Below the pieces are notes generated by a model. The model did not search any database. It worked only from the letters and a program-made list of their open reading frames with translations, and was not told the origin of the DNA. A stretch of DNA of 64,000 nucleotides from Rhodopseudomonas sp. P2A-2r (lineage in GTDB: Bacteria; Pseudomonadota; Alphaproteobacteria; Rhizobiales; Xanthobacteraceae). Of the stretch, positions 19,257 through 28,261 are shown piece by piece. The stretch covers positions 3,938,001-4,002,000 of the forward strand of contig NZ_CP110389.1 in the NCBI RefSeq assembly GCF_026015985.1, read 5' to 3'. Made by a program: the position numbers and the translations under genes. Each line of letters starts with the position of its first letter. Positions within the stretch are counted from its first letter, which is position 1.

Positions 19257-20048
19257 TCAGACGATCCTGATCGACATGTCCGGCAGCCCCTGCAGCTTGC
19301 ACAGCAGCACGTCGCCCTTGACCACCGGGCCGACATTCTCCGGGGTGCCGGAATAGATGATGTCGCCGGCCTTCAGCTCGAACGCTTCCGACAGTTTGGC
19401 GATCTGCTCGGCGACGCTCCAGATCATCTTGTCCATGTCGGAATTCTGCCGCACCGTGCCGTTCACCGCCAGCGAGATGGCGCCCTTGGTGAAATGCCCG
19501 GTCTTGCTGACCGGATGGATCGGCCCGATCACCGCGGCATGGTCAAAACTCTTGCCGATCTCCCATGGCTTCTTCTCGGCCGCTTGGGCGTTCTGCAGAT
19601 CGCGGCGGGTCATGTCGAGACCGACAGCATAGCCGTAGACGTGGTCCAGCGCCGAGTCGGCGGGAATGTTGGTGCCGCCGGATTTCAGCGCCGCGACCAG
19701 CTCGACCTCGTGGTGATAGTTCTTGGTGAGCGACGGATAGGGATGCTCGGCGACCTCGCCGATGCCGACATTCTGGATCGCGTCGGTGGGCTTCTGGAAG
19801 AAGAACGGCGGTTCGCGCGTGGGATCGGAGCCGCGCTCGATGGCGTGCGCCGCGTAGTTGCGGCCGATGCAGTAGATCCGGCGCACCGGAAACACCTCGC
19901 TCGCGCCGACGATGGGGATGGTGACGGCCGGCACGGCGAACAATGTCTTCGGCGCGGACTGCGCGCGCGCCGGCGCCGTCTGCGCGGCGGCGCCGGCGAG
20001 CGCCAGCGCGCCGGTGGTCAGAATCGTCCTGCGGTCGATGTTGTCCAT
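19257..20048 (-). CDS. fumarylacetoacetate hydrolase-family protein with a Tat-like signal peptide
   Basis: A 263-residue protein. The N-terminus has twin arginines and a hydrophobic stretch (DRRTILTTGALALAGAAA) ending at ARAQ, as in Tat signals. The FAH domain follows: YCIGRNYAAHA, PPFFFQKPTDAI, a metal-binding HHEVELVAAL, YGYAVGLDMTRRD and AGDIIYSGTPENVGPV. Family members hydrolyse or decarboxylate C-C bonds of acylpyruvates, usually in the cytoplasm, so export of this one is unusual. The next minus-strand gene upstream, a periplasmic binding protein, ends 41 nt before this start. The substrate is unknown. Confidence 0.85.
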   Translation of the reverse strand: MDNIDRRTILTTGALALAGAAAQTAPARAQSAPKTLFAVPAVTIPIVGASEVFPVRRIYCIGRNYAAHAIERGSDPTREPPFFFQKPTDAIQNVGIGEVAEHPYPSLTKNYHHEVELVAALKSGGTNIPADSALDHVYGYAVGLDMTRRDLQNAQAAEKKPWEIGKSFDHAAVIGPIHPVSKTGHFTKGAISLAVNGTVRQNSDMDKMIWSVAEQIAKLSEAFELKAGDIIYSGTPENVGPVVKGDVLLCKLQGLPDMSIRIV

Positions 20049-20088
20049 GGCGTTCTCTCCAGTCTTTTGTTTTTGTTGCTCAGTGGTC

Positions 20089-20859
20089 TTACTTGCCCGG
20101 CGCCCGGTCGACCGCTTCCATGCCTTTGGTCGCCATCGCGGCGGCGCCGTCCCTGCCCTGCAGCAGATCGATCAGCGCTTGCCCCGCCGCAGCCTTTGCG
20201 GTGCCGGGTGCCAGCGCCGCGGAGTAGACCGTATAGTTCTGGATCTCCAGAGGCAAAGGACCGGCCAGCACGACGCCCTTCACCGGCAGCAATTCGCTGA
20301 TCTGCTGCACCGCGATGTCGGCCTCACCTGAGACCACGCGCTCGGCGGAGTAGCCACCCTTCACCAGCACCGACTTCTTGCGCACGGCATCGCCGATGCC
20401 GAGCCTGTCGATCAGCCCGGCCACATAGATACCGCTGCTGCCGCCCGCGGCCGGATCGATATAGGCCACCGCCCGCGCCGCCAGCAGCGCCTGCTTGAAG
20501 CCCTCCACGGTGCCGATATCCGGCTTCGCAGCGCCCTCCTTCACCGCGACGCCGACACCGACGCGGGCGAGATCGACGCCGTCGCCGACCTTGCCGGATT
20601 TGCGCAGCTGCGCCAGCGCCGCGGGCGAGGCGAACAGGACGTCAAAGGTCTCGCCGGCCTCGACCCGCTTGACGAGGCCGCCGACCGTATCGGTCTCCCA
20701 TTGCACGTCGTGCCCCATCGCCTGGAACTGCGGCAGCATGGCCAGCAGCACCTGTTTGAAGGCGCCGGCGGTCAACACCTTCAGCGTCTCGGCCTGCGCC
20801 GGCAGCATCAGCCCCCAGGCCAGCGCGATCGCCAGCACGCCACGTCCCATGAATCCCAT
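20089..20859 (-). CDS. ModA-like periplasmic substrate-binding protein
   Basis: A 256-residue extracellular solute-binding protein. A signal peptide (MGRGVLAIALAWGLMLPAQA) is followed by LKVLTAGAFKQVLLAMLPQF, ETFDVLFASPAALAQLRKSG and the second-lobe VAYIDPAAGGSSGIYVAGL...GEADIAVQQISELLPVKGV, the molybdate-binding-like type II fold. ATG 20859 has AAGGA 6 nt upstream; the longer frame does not. No permease or ATPase gene is adjacent, so it is an orphan. It may not serve molybdate transport and could bind another small anion. Confidence 0.8.
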   Translation of the reverse strand: MGFMGRGVLAIALAWGLMLPAQAETLKVLTAGAFKQVLLAMLPQFQAMGHDVQWETDTVGGLVKRVEAGETFDVLFASPAALAQLRKSGKVGDGVDLARVGVGVAVKEGAAKPDIGTVEGFKQALLAARAVAYIDPAAGGSSGIYVAGLIDRLGIGDAVRKKSVLVKGGYSAERVVSGEADIAVQQISELLPVKGVVLAGPLPLEIQNYTVYSAALAPGTAKAAAGQALIDLLQGRDGAAAMATKGMEAVDRAPGK

Positions 20860-20942
20860 CCCGCGTCCTTTTCGTTCTGTGCATGGCACCGTCCGGCGAA
20901 CACCCGGCATTGCCCAATATTCCCTTGTCGAGGCCGGCACAA

Positions 20943-20968
20943 CAAAAGGCCCGCGCGAACGCGGGCCC
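20943..20968 (-). terminator. rho-independent terminator after the DUF3597 gene
   Basis: The hairpin GGCCCGCG-CGAA-CGCGGGCC is followed on the minus strand by TTTTGTTGT, about 25 nt past the stop codon at 20994. Confidence 0.8.
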
Positions 20969-20993
20969 TGGTCGTCGATCTAAACGCGATCGA

Positions 20994-21385
20994 TCAGTGC
21001 TTGATGTCGGCCGGCAGCTTGCCGCCATTGGCGGCCAGCTTGGCCATCATCTGCTTGTGCAGCCAGATGTTCATGCTGGCGGAGTCGTTCATGTCGCCGG
21101 TGTAGCCGAGCTCCTTGGCAAGGTCCTTGCGCGCGGTCAGGCTGGAGTCGATGTCGAGCGCCTTCATCAGGTCGACGATCGAGGTCTTCCATTCCAGCTT
21201 CTCGCCTTTGGCGGCAACGGCCTTGTCCAGCAGGGCCGCGACGTCGACGGAGTCCATCGGCGCGACAGGTGCTGCGCCTGCGGCCGGGGAGCGCCGGCGG
21301 CGGTGCCACCGGGCGTCGATGCGGGCGTGGCGGCAGTGGCGCTGCTGCCGAAAATCGCGCTCATGATCTTGCCGAAAATGCTCAT
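20994..21385 (-). pseudogene. DUF3597 protein, interrupted by one single-base frameshift
   Basis: Two overlapping frames make one protein of about 130 residues. The start (ATG 21385, AGGGAG 7 nt upstream) gives MSIFGKIMSAIFGSS plus a Pro/Ala/Thr-rich linker. The second frame gives the conserved domain APMDSVDVAALLDKAVAAKG, SIVDLMKALDID, LAKELGYTGDMNDSASMN and WLHKQMMAKLAANGGKLP. Adding one C to the run at 21286-21289 (GGGG on the plus strand) joins them. DUF3597 proteins resemble small LysM-associated or stress proteins but have no proven role. A terminator follows, and the gene is isolated. Confidence 0.85.
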
Positions 21386-21775
21386 GGTGATGCTCCCTGA
21401 TGGGTAAATGTCTGGGTAAAAGAGATTGCGCCGCACTTGGTTCCGAGCGTGGTGACAACCGCTCGCCCGGACCTGCGTTTTAGCCGTCTGCCGCCGGCTT
21501 GCCAATACATCGCCGCGGTTGCGATGGTCGCAGTCGACCTGCCGGTTATCGCGGCGCTCCCGGCCGCTGTGCAACAATCGTCGCGCAGTCACTGAAGCGT
21601 GACGAGCGGCCCGCCATGATCGGCGGTACGCTCCTATGACAGTTCGCGGCAAGACCAGTTCTTTATGACAGTCTCATTGCACTCGCGTCTGGCTTGATCG
21701 TGATCGTTTTTCGCAAGCTGCTCCGCGCCATCATTTGGCGTGAAACAGGCGACTGCGCCAAGGGAGACAACGACC
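21386..21775. other. divergent intergenic region
   Basis: A 390-nt gap between the DUF3597 gene and the membrane-protein gene. No gene, repeat family or terminator was recognised; two copies of TATGACAGT about 30 nt apart (near 21636 and 21663) are the only recurrent motif noticed. Confidence 0.4.
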
Positions 21776-22681
21776 ATGGCCACACTCTACCCCGGCAATG
21801 TCACGCCATTCACCGCCAGCACCGCTGACGCCGCCACCGCCCCGCCCGCCATCCGAACCATCGGCCTCGCGGATCTGCGCGATGCCCTGCGCCTCGGCTG
21901 GGAGGACTTCAAGGCGGTGCCCAGTCATGCCGTGATGGTCTGCATCATCTATCCCTTCATCGGACTGGTGATCGCGCGCACCGTGCTCGGCTATTCGATC
22001 CTGCCGCTGCTGTTTCCGCTGGCGGCGGGCTTCGCGCTGATCGGACCGTTCGCCGCACTCGGCCTCTACGAACTCAGCCGCCGCCGCGAAACCGGCGAGG
22101 AACTGTCCGCCTGGCATGCCACCGAGGTGCTACGCTCGCCATCGTTCGGCGCCATGCTCGGGCTCGGTGCGCTGCTGTTCATCCTGTTCGCGGTGTGGAT
22201 CGCCAGCGCGCAGGCCATCTACGTCGCAGCCTTCGGCTATACGCCGGCCGCCGAAATCAAGGGCTTCGCCTCGCAGGTACTGACAACCAAAGCCGGTTGG
22301 GGGCTGATCGTGGCGGGCTGCGGCGTCGGCTTCCTGTTCGCCGTGGTGGCGCTATGCGTCAGCGTGGTGTCGTTTCCGATGATGCTCGACCGTCATGCCG
22401 GTGTCATCGACGCCATGACAACATCGGTGCGTGCCGTCGCACAAAATCCCCTGCCCATGGCCGCCTGGGGCCTGATCGTCGCGGCCTTGCTGGTGCTGGG
22501 CTCGCTGCCGTTGTTTCTCGGCCTCGCCGTGGTGATCCCGCTGCTCGGCCACGCCACCTGGCATCTCTATCGCAAGGTGGTCGAGCGCAATCCGACGCCC
22601 CCCGTAGTGCCGCCGCGCAACAAGATCCGGCGCTCGGCCGCGGACTTCCCGGTGTCGCTGTTCAAGTGGCGGAATGACTAG
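21776..22681 (+). CDS. DUF2189-like integral membrane protein
   Basis: A 301-residue protein with a Pro/Thr-rich cytoplasmic N-terminus, then about six membrane helices: VMVCIIYPFIGLVIA, LLFPLAAGFALIGPFAALGL, MLGLGALLFILFAVWIA, GWGLIVAGCGVGFLFAVVAL, WGLIVAALLVLGSLPLFL and LAVVIPLLGHATWHLY. The pattern LRLGWEDFKAVPSHAVMVC and GPFAALGLYELSRRRE matches the DUF2189 family. ATG 21776 has AGGGAG 8 nt upstream and is preferred over an in-frame start 12 codons earlier. The function is unknown; it stands as its own unit. Confidence 0.8.
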   Translation: MATLYPGNVTPFTASTADAATAPPAIRTIGLADLRDALRLGWEDFKAVPSHAVMVCIIYPFIGLVIARTVLGYSILPLLFPLAAGFALIGPFAALGLYELSRRRETGEELSAWHATEVLRSPSFGAMLGLGALLFILFAVWIASAQAIYVAAFGYTPAAEIKGFASQVLTTKAGWGLIVAGCGVGFLFAVVALCVSVVSFPMMLDRHAGVIDAMTTSVRAVAQNPLPMAAWGLIVAALLVLGSLPLFLGLAVVIPLLGHATWHLYRKVVERNPTPPVVPPRNKIRRSAADFPVSLFKWRND

Positions 22682-22867
22682 GCTCTGAATCAAGGAGCGC
22701 TGAATCGCCAGAGATCGGCGCTCCCTAAACTTCTCCCACCAGGCGAAGCATTGTTTGGCTCGGCCGAGCGGGTGCGTCGCAAGAGAAGCCTTGCTTTGGC
22801 CGCTGTTCGCCCTGACATTTCGAAGCCGGTCATCTCCAGCCGGCTTCAATTCAGAGCGAGCGTTTGC

Positions 22868-23686
22868 ATGTCTGTCCGCCCATTTGCCCGCGTGCTGCTG
22901 TTCAGTGCGCTGCTGCTGTCGACCGCTTCTCCGGCATTGGCGGCATCGGCCTGCGGCAGCGGCAGCTTCGACACCTGGCTGGCCGACGTCAGAACCGAAG
23001 CCGCCGCCAAGGGTATCTCGGCGGCTGCCATCGCCGCCGGCCTCAACGGCCTCACGCCCGACGCCAGCGTGCTGTCGCATGACCGCGGACAGCAGGTGTT
23101 CAGCCAGAGCTTCGAGCAATTCTCCGGCCGCATGGTGCCACCCCGCCTCACCCGCGGCAGTGACATGCTGAAGCGTTACGGTTCGATGCTGTCGCGCATC
23201 GAACAGCAGTACGGCGTGCCCGGCCCGGTGCTGGTGGCGATCTGGGGATTGGAGACCGACTTCGGCGTCAATATCGGCAAGTATCCCACCATCCGGTCGG
23301 TGGCGACGCTGGCCTATGACTGCCGGCGCGCCGCGCAGTTCCGTGCAGAGCTGATGGATGCGCTGCGCATCGTCGATCGCGGCGATCTGACGCCTGCCGA
23401 AATGCGCGGCGCCTGGGCCGGCGAGATCGGCCAGACCCAGTTCATGCCGTCGTCCTACATCAAATTCGCGGTGGACTTCGACGCCAACGGCAAGCGCGAC
23501 CTGCTGCGCAGCGCCGCGGACGTTCTGGCCTCGACGGCCAACTATCTCGCCAGCTACGGATGGAAGCGCGGAGAAGGCTGGGAGCCAGGCAGCGCCAACT
23601 TCGCGGTCATCCAGCAATGGAACAAGAGCGAGGTCTACGCCAAGACCATCGCTTCTTTCGCGACCCAGCTGTCGCGGATGCCGTAA
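22868..23686 (+). CDS. lytic murein transglycosylase (MltB-like)
   Basis: A periplasmic enzyme cleaving the MurNAc-GlcNAc bond of peptidoglycan to give 1,6-anhydro products. The 272-residue protein has a signal peptide (MSVRPFARVLLFSALLLSTA) and the SltB core: AAAKGISAAAIAAGLNGL, RIEQQYGVPGPVLVAIWGLETDFG with catalytic Glu in GLETDFG, GAWAGEIGQTQFMPSSYIKF and STANYLASYGWKRGEGW. The C-terminal peptidoglycan-binding domain of longer relatives is missing, so this is a short family form. ATG 22868 begins the signal peptide; the longer upstream frame has no pattern. Confidence 0.92.
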   Translation: MSVRPFARVLLFSALLLSTASPALAASACGSGSFDTWLADVRTEAAAKGISAAAIAAGLNGLTPDASVLSHDRGQQVFSQSFEQFSGRMVPPRLTRGSDMLKRYGSMLSRIEQQYGVPGPVLVAIWGLETDFGVNIGKYPTIRSVATLAYDCRRAAQFRAELMDALRIVDRGDLTPAEMRGAWAGEIGQTQFMPSSYIKFAVDFDANGKRDLLRSAADVLASTANYLASYGWKRGEGWEPGSANFAVIQQWNKSEVYAKTIASFATQLSRMP

Positions 23687-23742
23687 TGCACGATTGAACG
23701 ATGGGCCGCCGCAGGTACGCGTGCGGCCCCTCGCCCGGTTTG

Positions 23743-24003
23743 TTATTTCGTCATGCCGGCATGCATGGCGCTGCTGAGATGCCTGCTGCAGGCGCCCATC
23801 TTGCCATCGAGCATTGCCGTCTGCGCATCGGTAATTTCCTTGAAGGCGGCCCACTTGGCAGGACCATCAGCCCATCCCTCGACGGTGGTCTCCACCTTTC
23901 CGATGTTGGTACCGCTGCAACCTTCCATGCGCGCTGCCGACGCCGGCGCGATGGATAGCACCACTGCGGCCATTGCGGCCGCGCCCAGTAACTTTTTCAT
24001 CAT
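23743..24003 (-). CDS. small secreted hypothetical protein with two cysteines
   Basis: An 86-residue protein with a typical signal peptide (MKKLLGAAAMAAVVLSIAPA, cleavage after ASA). The mature part has two cysteines (GCSGTN and GACSRHL), a Trp-rich centre (EGWADGPAKWAAFKEI) and ends HAGMTK. The size, charge and two-Cys layout suggest a periplasmic protein with one disulfide. It converges with the transglycosylase gene. A second Met at residue 2 makes the exact start uncertain by one codon. No family was recognised. Confidence 0.7.
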   Translation of the reverse strand: MMKKLLGAAAMAAVVLSIAPASAARMEGCSGTNIGKVETTVEGWADGPAKWAAFKEITDAQTAMLDGKMGACSRHLSSAMHAGMTK

Positions 24004-24956
<953 letters not shown>

Positions 24957-25109
24957 ATGTTGGTTTCTTTCATTCGCATGATCCAGGCGTTCCGTGACTA
25001 TCAGCGCAACGTTGCCGAGCTGTCCCAGCTCTCCGACCGCGAGCTTTCCGATATCGGTCTCGACCGTTCGGACATTCCGCGTGTTGCCTCGGGCGCCTAC
25101 AACGGTTGA
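24957..25109 (+). CDS. DUF1127 small protein
   Basis: A 50-residue protein. It begins MLVSFIRMIQAFRDYQRNVA and contains the family core LSQLSDRELSDIGLDRSDIP, the short Arg/Leu-rich motif of DUF1127, ending VASGAYNG. AGGAG lies 8 nt before the ATG. Small DUF1127 proteins in Agrobacterium and relatives bind RNA and affect phosphate and carbon metabolism and small-RNA turnover; a similar role here is inferred from the family. It is monocistronic, 154 nt before trmFO. Confidence 0.88.
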   Translation: MLVSFIRMIQAFRDYQRNVAELSQLSDRELSDIGLDRSDIPRVASGAYNG

Positions 25110-25263
25110 TCCCGTTGCTGATGCCTTCCGGATAGCGCCCGCGTCTTGCGGGCGTTGTCGTGTCGGGGCATCGCATGCCGGGCCGTTGATGCCACGGCAA
25201 TGAGACGTGGGTTCCTCTTGAAGCGGATTCCACTTCGCGTGAAAACACGCTACATGCAGGCCC

Positions 25264-26700
25264 ATGACAACAGGCCCCCACTCCCAAAATCACGTCCATA
25301 TCATCGGTGCCGGTCTTGCCGGCTCGGAAGCCGCCTGGCAGGTCGCCAGCGCCGGTATTCCCGTGGTGCTGCACGAGATGCGCCCGCACCGCATGACCGA
25401 GGCCCACCTCACCCAGGGCCTCGCGGAGCTGGTTTGCTCCAACTCCTTCCGCTCTGACGACGCTGCCAACAATGCCGTCGGCCTGCTGCATGCCGAGATG
25501 CGCAAATTAGGCTCGCTGATCATGCGCTGCGCCGATGCCAACCAGGTGCCCGCCGGCGGCGCGCTGGCGGTCGACCGCGATGGGTTCTCCGACGCGGTTA
25601 CCAAGGCTCTGGAAGCCCATCCCCTGATCACCATCGACCGCGCCGAAGTCGAGGGCCTGCCGCCTGCCGACTGGGGCAACGTCATCGTCGCCACCGGGCC
25701 GCTGACCTCGGCAGCGCTGGCGGACGCCATCCGCGGCATTACCGACGAGAAGGCGCTGGCCTTCTTCGACGCCATCGCGCCGATCGTGCATTTCGATTCC
25801 ATCGACATGTCCAAGGCCTGGTTCCAGTCGCGCTACGACAAGGTCGGGCCCGGCGGCACCGGCGCCGACTACATCAACTGCCCCATGGACAAGGAGCAGT
25901 ACGACAACTTCGTCGACATGCTGGTCACCGGCGAGAAGACCGACTTCAAGGAATGGGAGCTCAACACGCCCTATTTCGACGGCTGCCTGCCCATCGAAGT
26001 CATGGCCGAGCGCGGAAAGGAGACGCTGCGCCACGGCCCGATGAAGCCGGTCGGTCTCACCAATCCGCACGATCCGACCGTGAAGGCCTATGCCATCGTC
26101 CAGCTGCGCCAGGACAACAAGCTGGGCACGCTCTACAACATCGTGGGTTTCCAGACCAAGCTGAAGCACGGCGCCCAGACCCGCGTATTCCGTACCATCC
26201 CCGGCCTCGAGAATGCCGAGTTCGCCCGGCTCGGCGGCCTGCATCGCAACACCTTCCTGAACTCGCCCAAGCTGCTCGACCAGCAGTTGCGGCTGCGCGC
26301 GCAACCTCGGCTGCGCTTCGCCGGCCAGATGACCGGCTGCGAAGGCTATGTGGAATCCGCAAGCGTCGGCCTGATGGCCGGGCTCTATACCGCTGCCGAA
26401 GTCAAGGGCGAGACGCTGGCGCCGCCGCCGATCACCACGGCGCTGGGCTCGCTGCTCGGCCACATCACCGGCGGTCATATCGAGACCATCGATTCCGGCC
26501 CGCGCTCGTTCCAGCCGATGAACATCAACTTCGGCCTGTTCCCGCCGCTGGCCACCCCGCCGACCAAGAAGCCCGACGGCTCGCGACTGCGCGGCAACGA
26601 AAAGACCGTCGCCAAGAAGCAGGCGCTGAGCGCCCGCGCGCTGGCCGACATGGATGCATGGATCGCCGCCAGCCTGCCGGCCATCCCGGCGGCGGCGTGA
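25264..26700 (+). CDS. trmFO: methylenetetrahydrofolate--tRNA-(uracil-5-)-methyltransferase TrmFO
   Basis: TrmFO makes ribothymidine-54 in the tRNA T-loop with methylene-THF and FADH2. The 478-residue protein has the FAD dinucleotide site [18 protein letters not shown] near the N-terminus, [20 protein letters not shown] with the conserved Cys, [48 protein letters not shown] and LLGHITGG. The length and C-terminal region ([11 protein letters not shown]) are normal. It precedes the kinase-like gene by 31 nt on the same strand and may be co-transcribed with it. Confidence 0.96.
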   Translation: MTTGPHSQNHVHIIGAGLAGSEAAWQVASAGIPVVLHEMRPHRMTEAHLTQGLAELVCSNSFRSDDAANNAVGLLHAEMRKLGSLIMRCADANQVPAGGALAVDRDGFSDAVTKALEAHPLITIDRAEVEGLPPADWGNVIVATGPLTSAALADAIRGITDEKALAFFDAIAPIVHFDSIDMSKAWFQSRYDKVGPGGTGADYINCPMDKEQYDNFVDMLVTGEKTDFKEWELNTPYFDGCLPIEVMAERGKETLRHGPMKPVGLTNPHDPTVKAYAIVQLRQDNKLGTLYNIVGFQTKLKHGAQTRVFRTIPGLENAEFARLGGLHRNTFLNSPKLLDQQLRLRAQPRLRFAGQMTGCEGYVESASVGLMAGLYTAAEVKGETLAPPPITTALGSLLGHITGGHIETIDSGPRSFQPMNINFGLFPPLATPPTKKPDGSRLRGNEKTVAKKQALSARALADMDAWIAASLPAIPAAA

Positions 26701-26731
26701 CAGCAGTCGATTTGAATTCCAGGACCATGTC

Positions 26732-27829
26732 ATGAGTTTGCCGCAACAGGACGCAGCATTGCTGTCCGCGCAATGGACCGAAGGCGTGCTGCTCAAGCGC
26801 GACGTATTCTCCACCGTGGAGCGCGGCCGCTTTCGCACGGCCACCGGCGAAGTCGACGCCGTGCTGCGCCGCCTCGACCAGGTGCCCTGGTGGTCCTATG
26901 TGGTGGCGCGCCACCTGTTTACGCGCGAGCGTCGCGCGCTGACCCTGGCGCGCGAGCTGCACGTCGGGCCGGAATTGCTGTGGGCCGGCGATCAGGCGCT
27001 GGTACGCGGTTTCATCGACGGCGTTGCACTGCAGATGGCCAAGCCAGTCGGCGACATCAACTACTTCAAGTCAGCCAAACTGGCTTTGCGAAAACTGCAT
27101 CGCATGGGCGTCTGCCACAACGATCTCGCCAAGGAGCAGAACTGGCTGCGCGGCACCGACGGCCTCGCTTACGTCACCGACTTCCAGCTCGCGGTCTGCT
27201 TCAAGTCGCGCAGCCGGCTGTTCCGCATCGCCGCCTATGAGGACCTGCGCCATCTGCTGAAGCACAAGCGCACCTACGCGCCGGAAGCGCTGACGCCGAA
27301 GGAGCGCAGCATCCTCGCCAAGAAATCCGCTTTCGCGCGGATCTGGCTGATGACCGGCAAGAAAGTCTACCGCGCCATCACCCGCGGCATCTTCAATTTC
27401 ACCGATCGCGAGGGCGGCGGCCGCCGTCTCGTCAATGACGCGCCGCCGCTGCTGGCCATCATCAAGAGCAATCCCGCGGTGCGCGACGCGTCCATCGTCG
27501 CCTTCGCCGACCGCCGCACCGGCGTTGGCCTCTACGCCTTCGTCGAGGCCGACGACGTCGCGCTGGAAACAAAGCTGCAGGCCGCCATGGCCGCGGCGAA
27601 GGGTGCAAAGCCGCCGGAACACATTCAGGTCATCCCGTCCCTGCCCCGCGACGCCAAAGGCAACATCCGCAACGAGATCCTGCAACTGGTGGCGATGAAC
27701 CAGCTCGATCTGATCGAGCCCATGATGACCAGCGACACCGACCGCGTGTTCCTGAAAGGCATTCTCGAGTCGCGAAAGAATCTGCGCGACCGCTTCAATT
27801 TTGAATCGCCGGAGCACGGCACGCCGTAG
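26732..27829 (+). CDS. fusion of a kinase-like domain and an ANL-superfamily C-terminal subdomain
   Basis: A 365-residue two-part protein. Residues about 20-185 resemble lipopolysaccharide/Ser-Thr kinases: catalytic loop HNDLAKEQN (H129, D131, N137) and metal site TDFQLA with DFQ in place of DFG; the beta-3 Lys is not evident (VDAVLRRLD). Residues about 238-325 match the small C-terminal domain of acyl-CoA synthetases: IKSNPAVRDASIVAFADRRT, LYAFVEADD and LPRDAKGNIRNEILQ, but the catalytic Lys of the usual GK is Asn311. ATG 26732 avoids overlap with trmFO. The partner and reaction are unknown. A remnant of a diverged copy lies at 28016-28113. Confidence 0.7.
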   Translation: MSLPQQDAALLSAQWTEGVLLKRDVFSTVERGRFRTATGEVDAVLRRLDQVPWWSYVVARHLFTRERRALTLARELHVGPELLWAGDQALVRGFIDGVALQMAKPVGDINYFKSAKLALRKLHRMGVCHNDLAKEQNWLRGTDGLAYVTDFQLAVCFKSRSRLFRIAAYEDLRHLLKHKRTYAPEALTPKERSILAKKSAFARIWLMTGKKVYRAITRGIFNFTDREGGGRRLVNDAPPLLAIIKSNPAVRDASIVAFADRRTGVGLYAFVEADDVALETKLQAAMAAAKGAKPPEHIQVIPSLPRDAKGNIRNEILQLVAMNQLDLIEPMMTSDTDRVFLKGILESRKNLRDRFNFESPEHGTP

Positions 27830-27857
27830 GTACGCTACTTGCTCCCCACACACTCGC

Positions 27858-27970
27858 CGTCATCCTGAGGAGCGCGCTCTTGCGCGCCTCGAAGGATGCG
27901 CCGCCAACTCTGTCGCCCGCTTCCGCATCCTTCGAGGCTCGCCCTGCGGGCGAGCGCCTCAGGATGACGG
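27858..27970. repeat. bipartite palindromic element, family B
   Basis: The left arm CGTCATCCTGAGGAGCGCGC...CCTCGAAGGATGCG and right arm GCATCCTTCGAGG...CGCCTCAGGATGACGG are inverse to each other and separated by about 24 nt. The same arms are found around the GIY-YIG gene (36868-37264) and at 41145-41308. Confidence 0.9.
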
Positions 27971-27990
27971 CAGTGGAGTTTGCGAGAACC

Positions 27991-28113
27991 TAAGAAAACA
28001 TCTTGCTCCGCGAGCCAAGTCGAAAATATCAGCACCGGGATTCTGCAGCTGGTGGCGATGAGCCAGCTCGACTTGATCGAACCAATGATGACCAGCGACA
28101 CCGACCGCGTGCT
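27991..28113. pseudogene. remnant of a diverged second copy of the flanking gene pair
   Basis: Two gene fragments lie side by side. Positions 27991-28015 match the last codons of the NDUFAF6-like gene (minus strand, SRSKMFS-stop; native copy at 28262-28285). Positions 28016-28113 match the C-terminal part of the kinase/ANL gene (plus strand, ILQLVAM-S-QLDLIEPMMTS; native copy near 27672-27755). Over 26 codons of the second fragment I count six synonymous changes and one replacement (N to S). In the first, both changes keep Ser and stop. The 3' part is cut off by the family C repeat. Confidence 0.85.
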
Positions 28114-28125
28114 ATCCCACGCGGA

Positions 28126-28228
28126 TGTCATCGCCCGCGAAAGCGGGCGACCCAGTAAACGCTGGCTGCGGTGATAGAACGGAGAAGCCGCCATATACTG
28201 GATCCTCCGCTTTCGCGGAGGATGACAT
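28126..28228. repeat. bipartite palindromic element, family C
   Basis: Hairpin arms CGCCCGCGAAAGCGGGCG (left) and CCTCCGCTTTCGCGGAGG (right) flank a spacer; GACCCAGTA follows the left arm, with ATACTGGATCC before the right. A related element lies at 58932-59069. It separates the remnant kinase fragment from the NDUFAF6-like gene. Confidence 0.8.
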
Positions 28229-28261
28229 GAGAGCGTGCAGCGACCTGGCGGCCACCTTGCT

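Noticed and set aside
27858..28228. Possible CRISPR array or IS element from clustered inverted repeats
   Set aside because: The repeats are paired inverted hairpins of different families without regular spacers or transposase genes.
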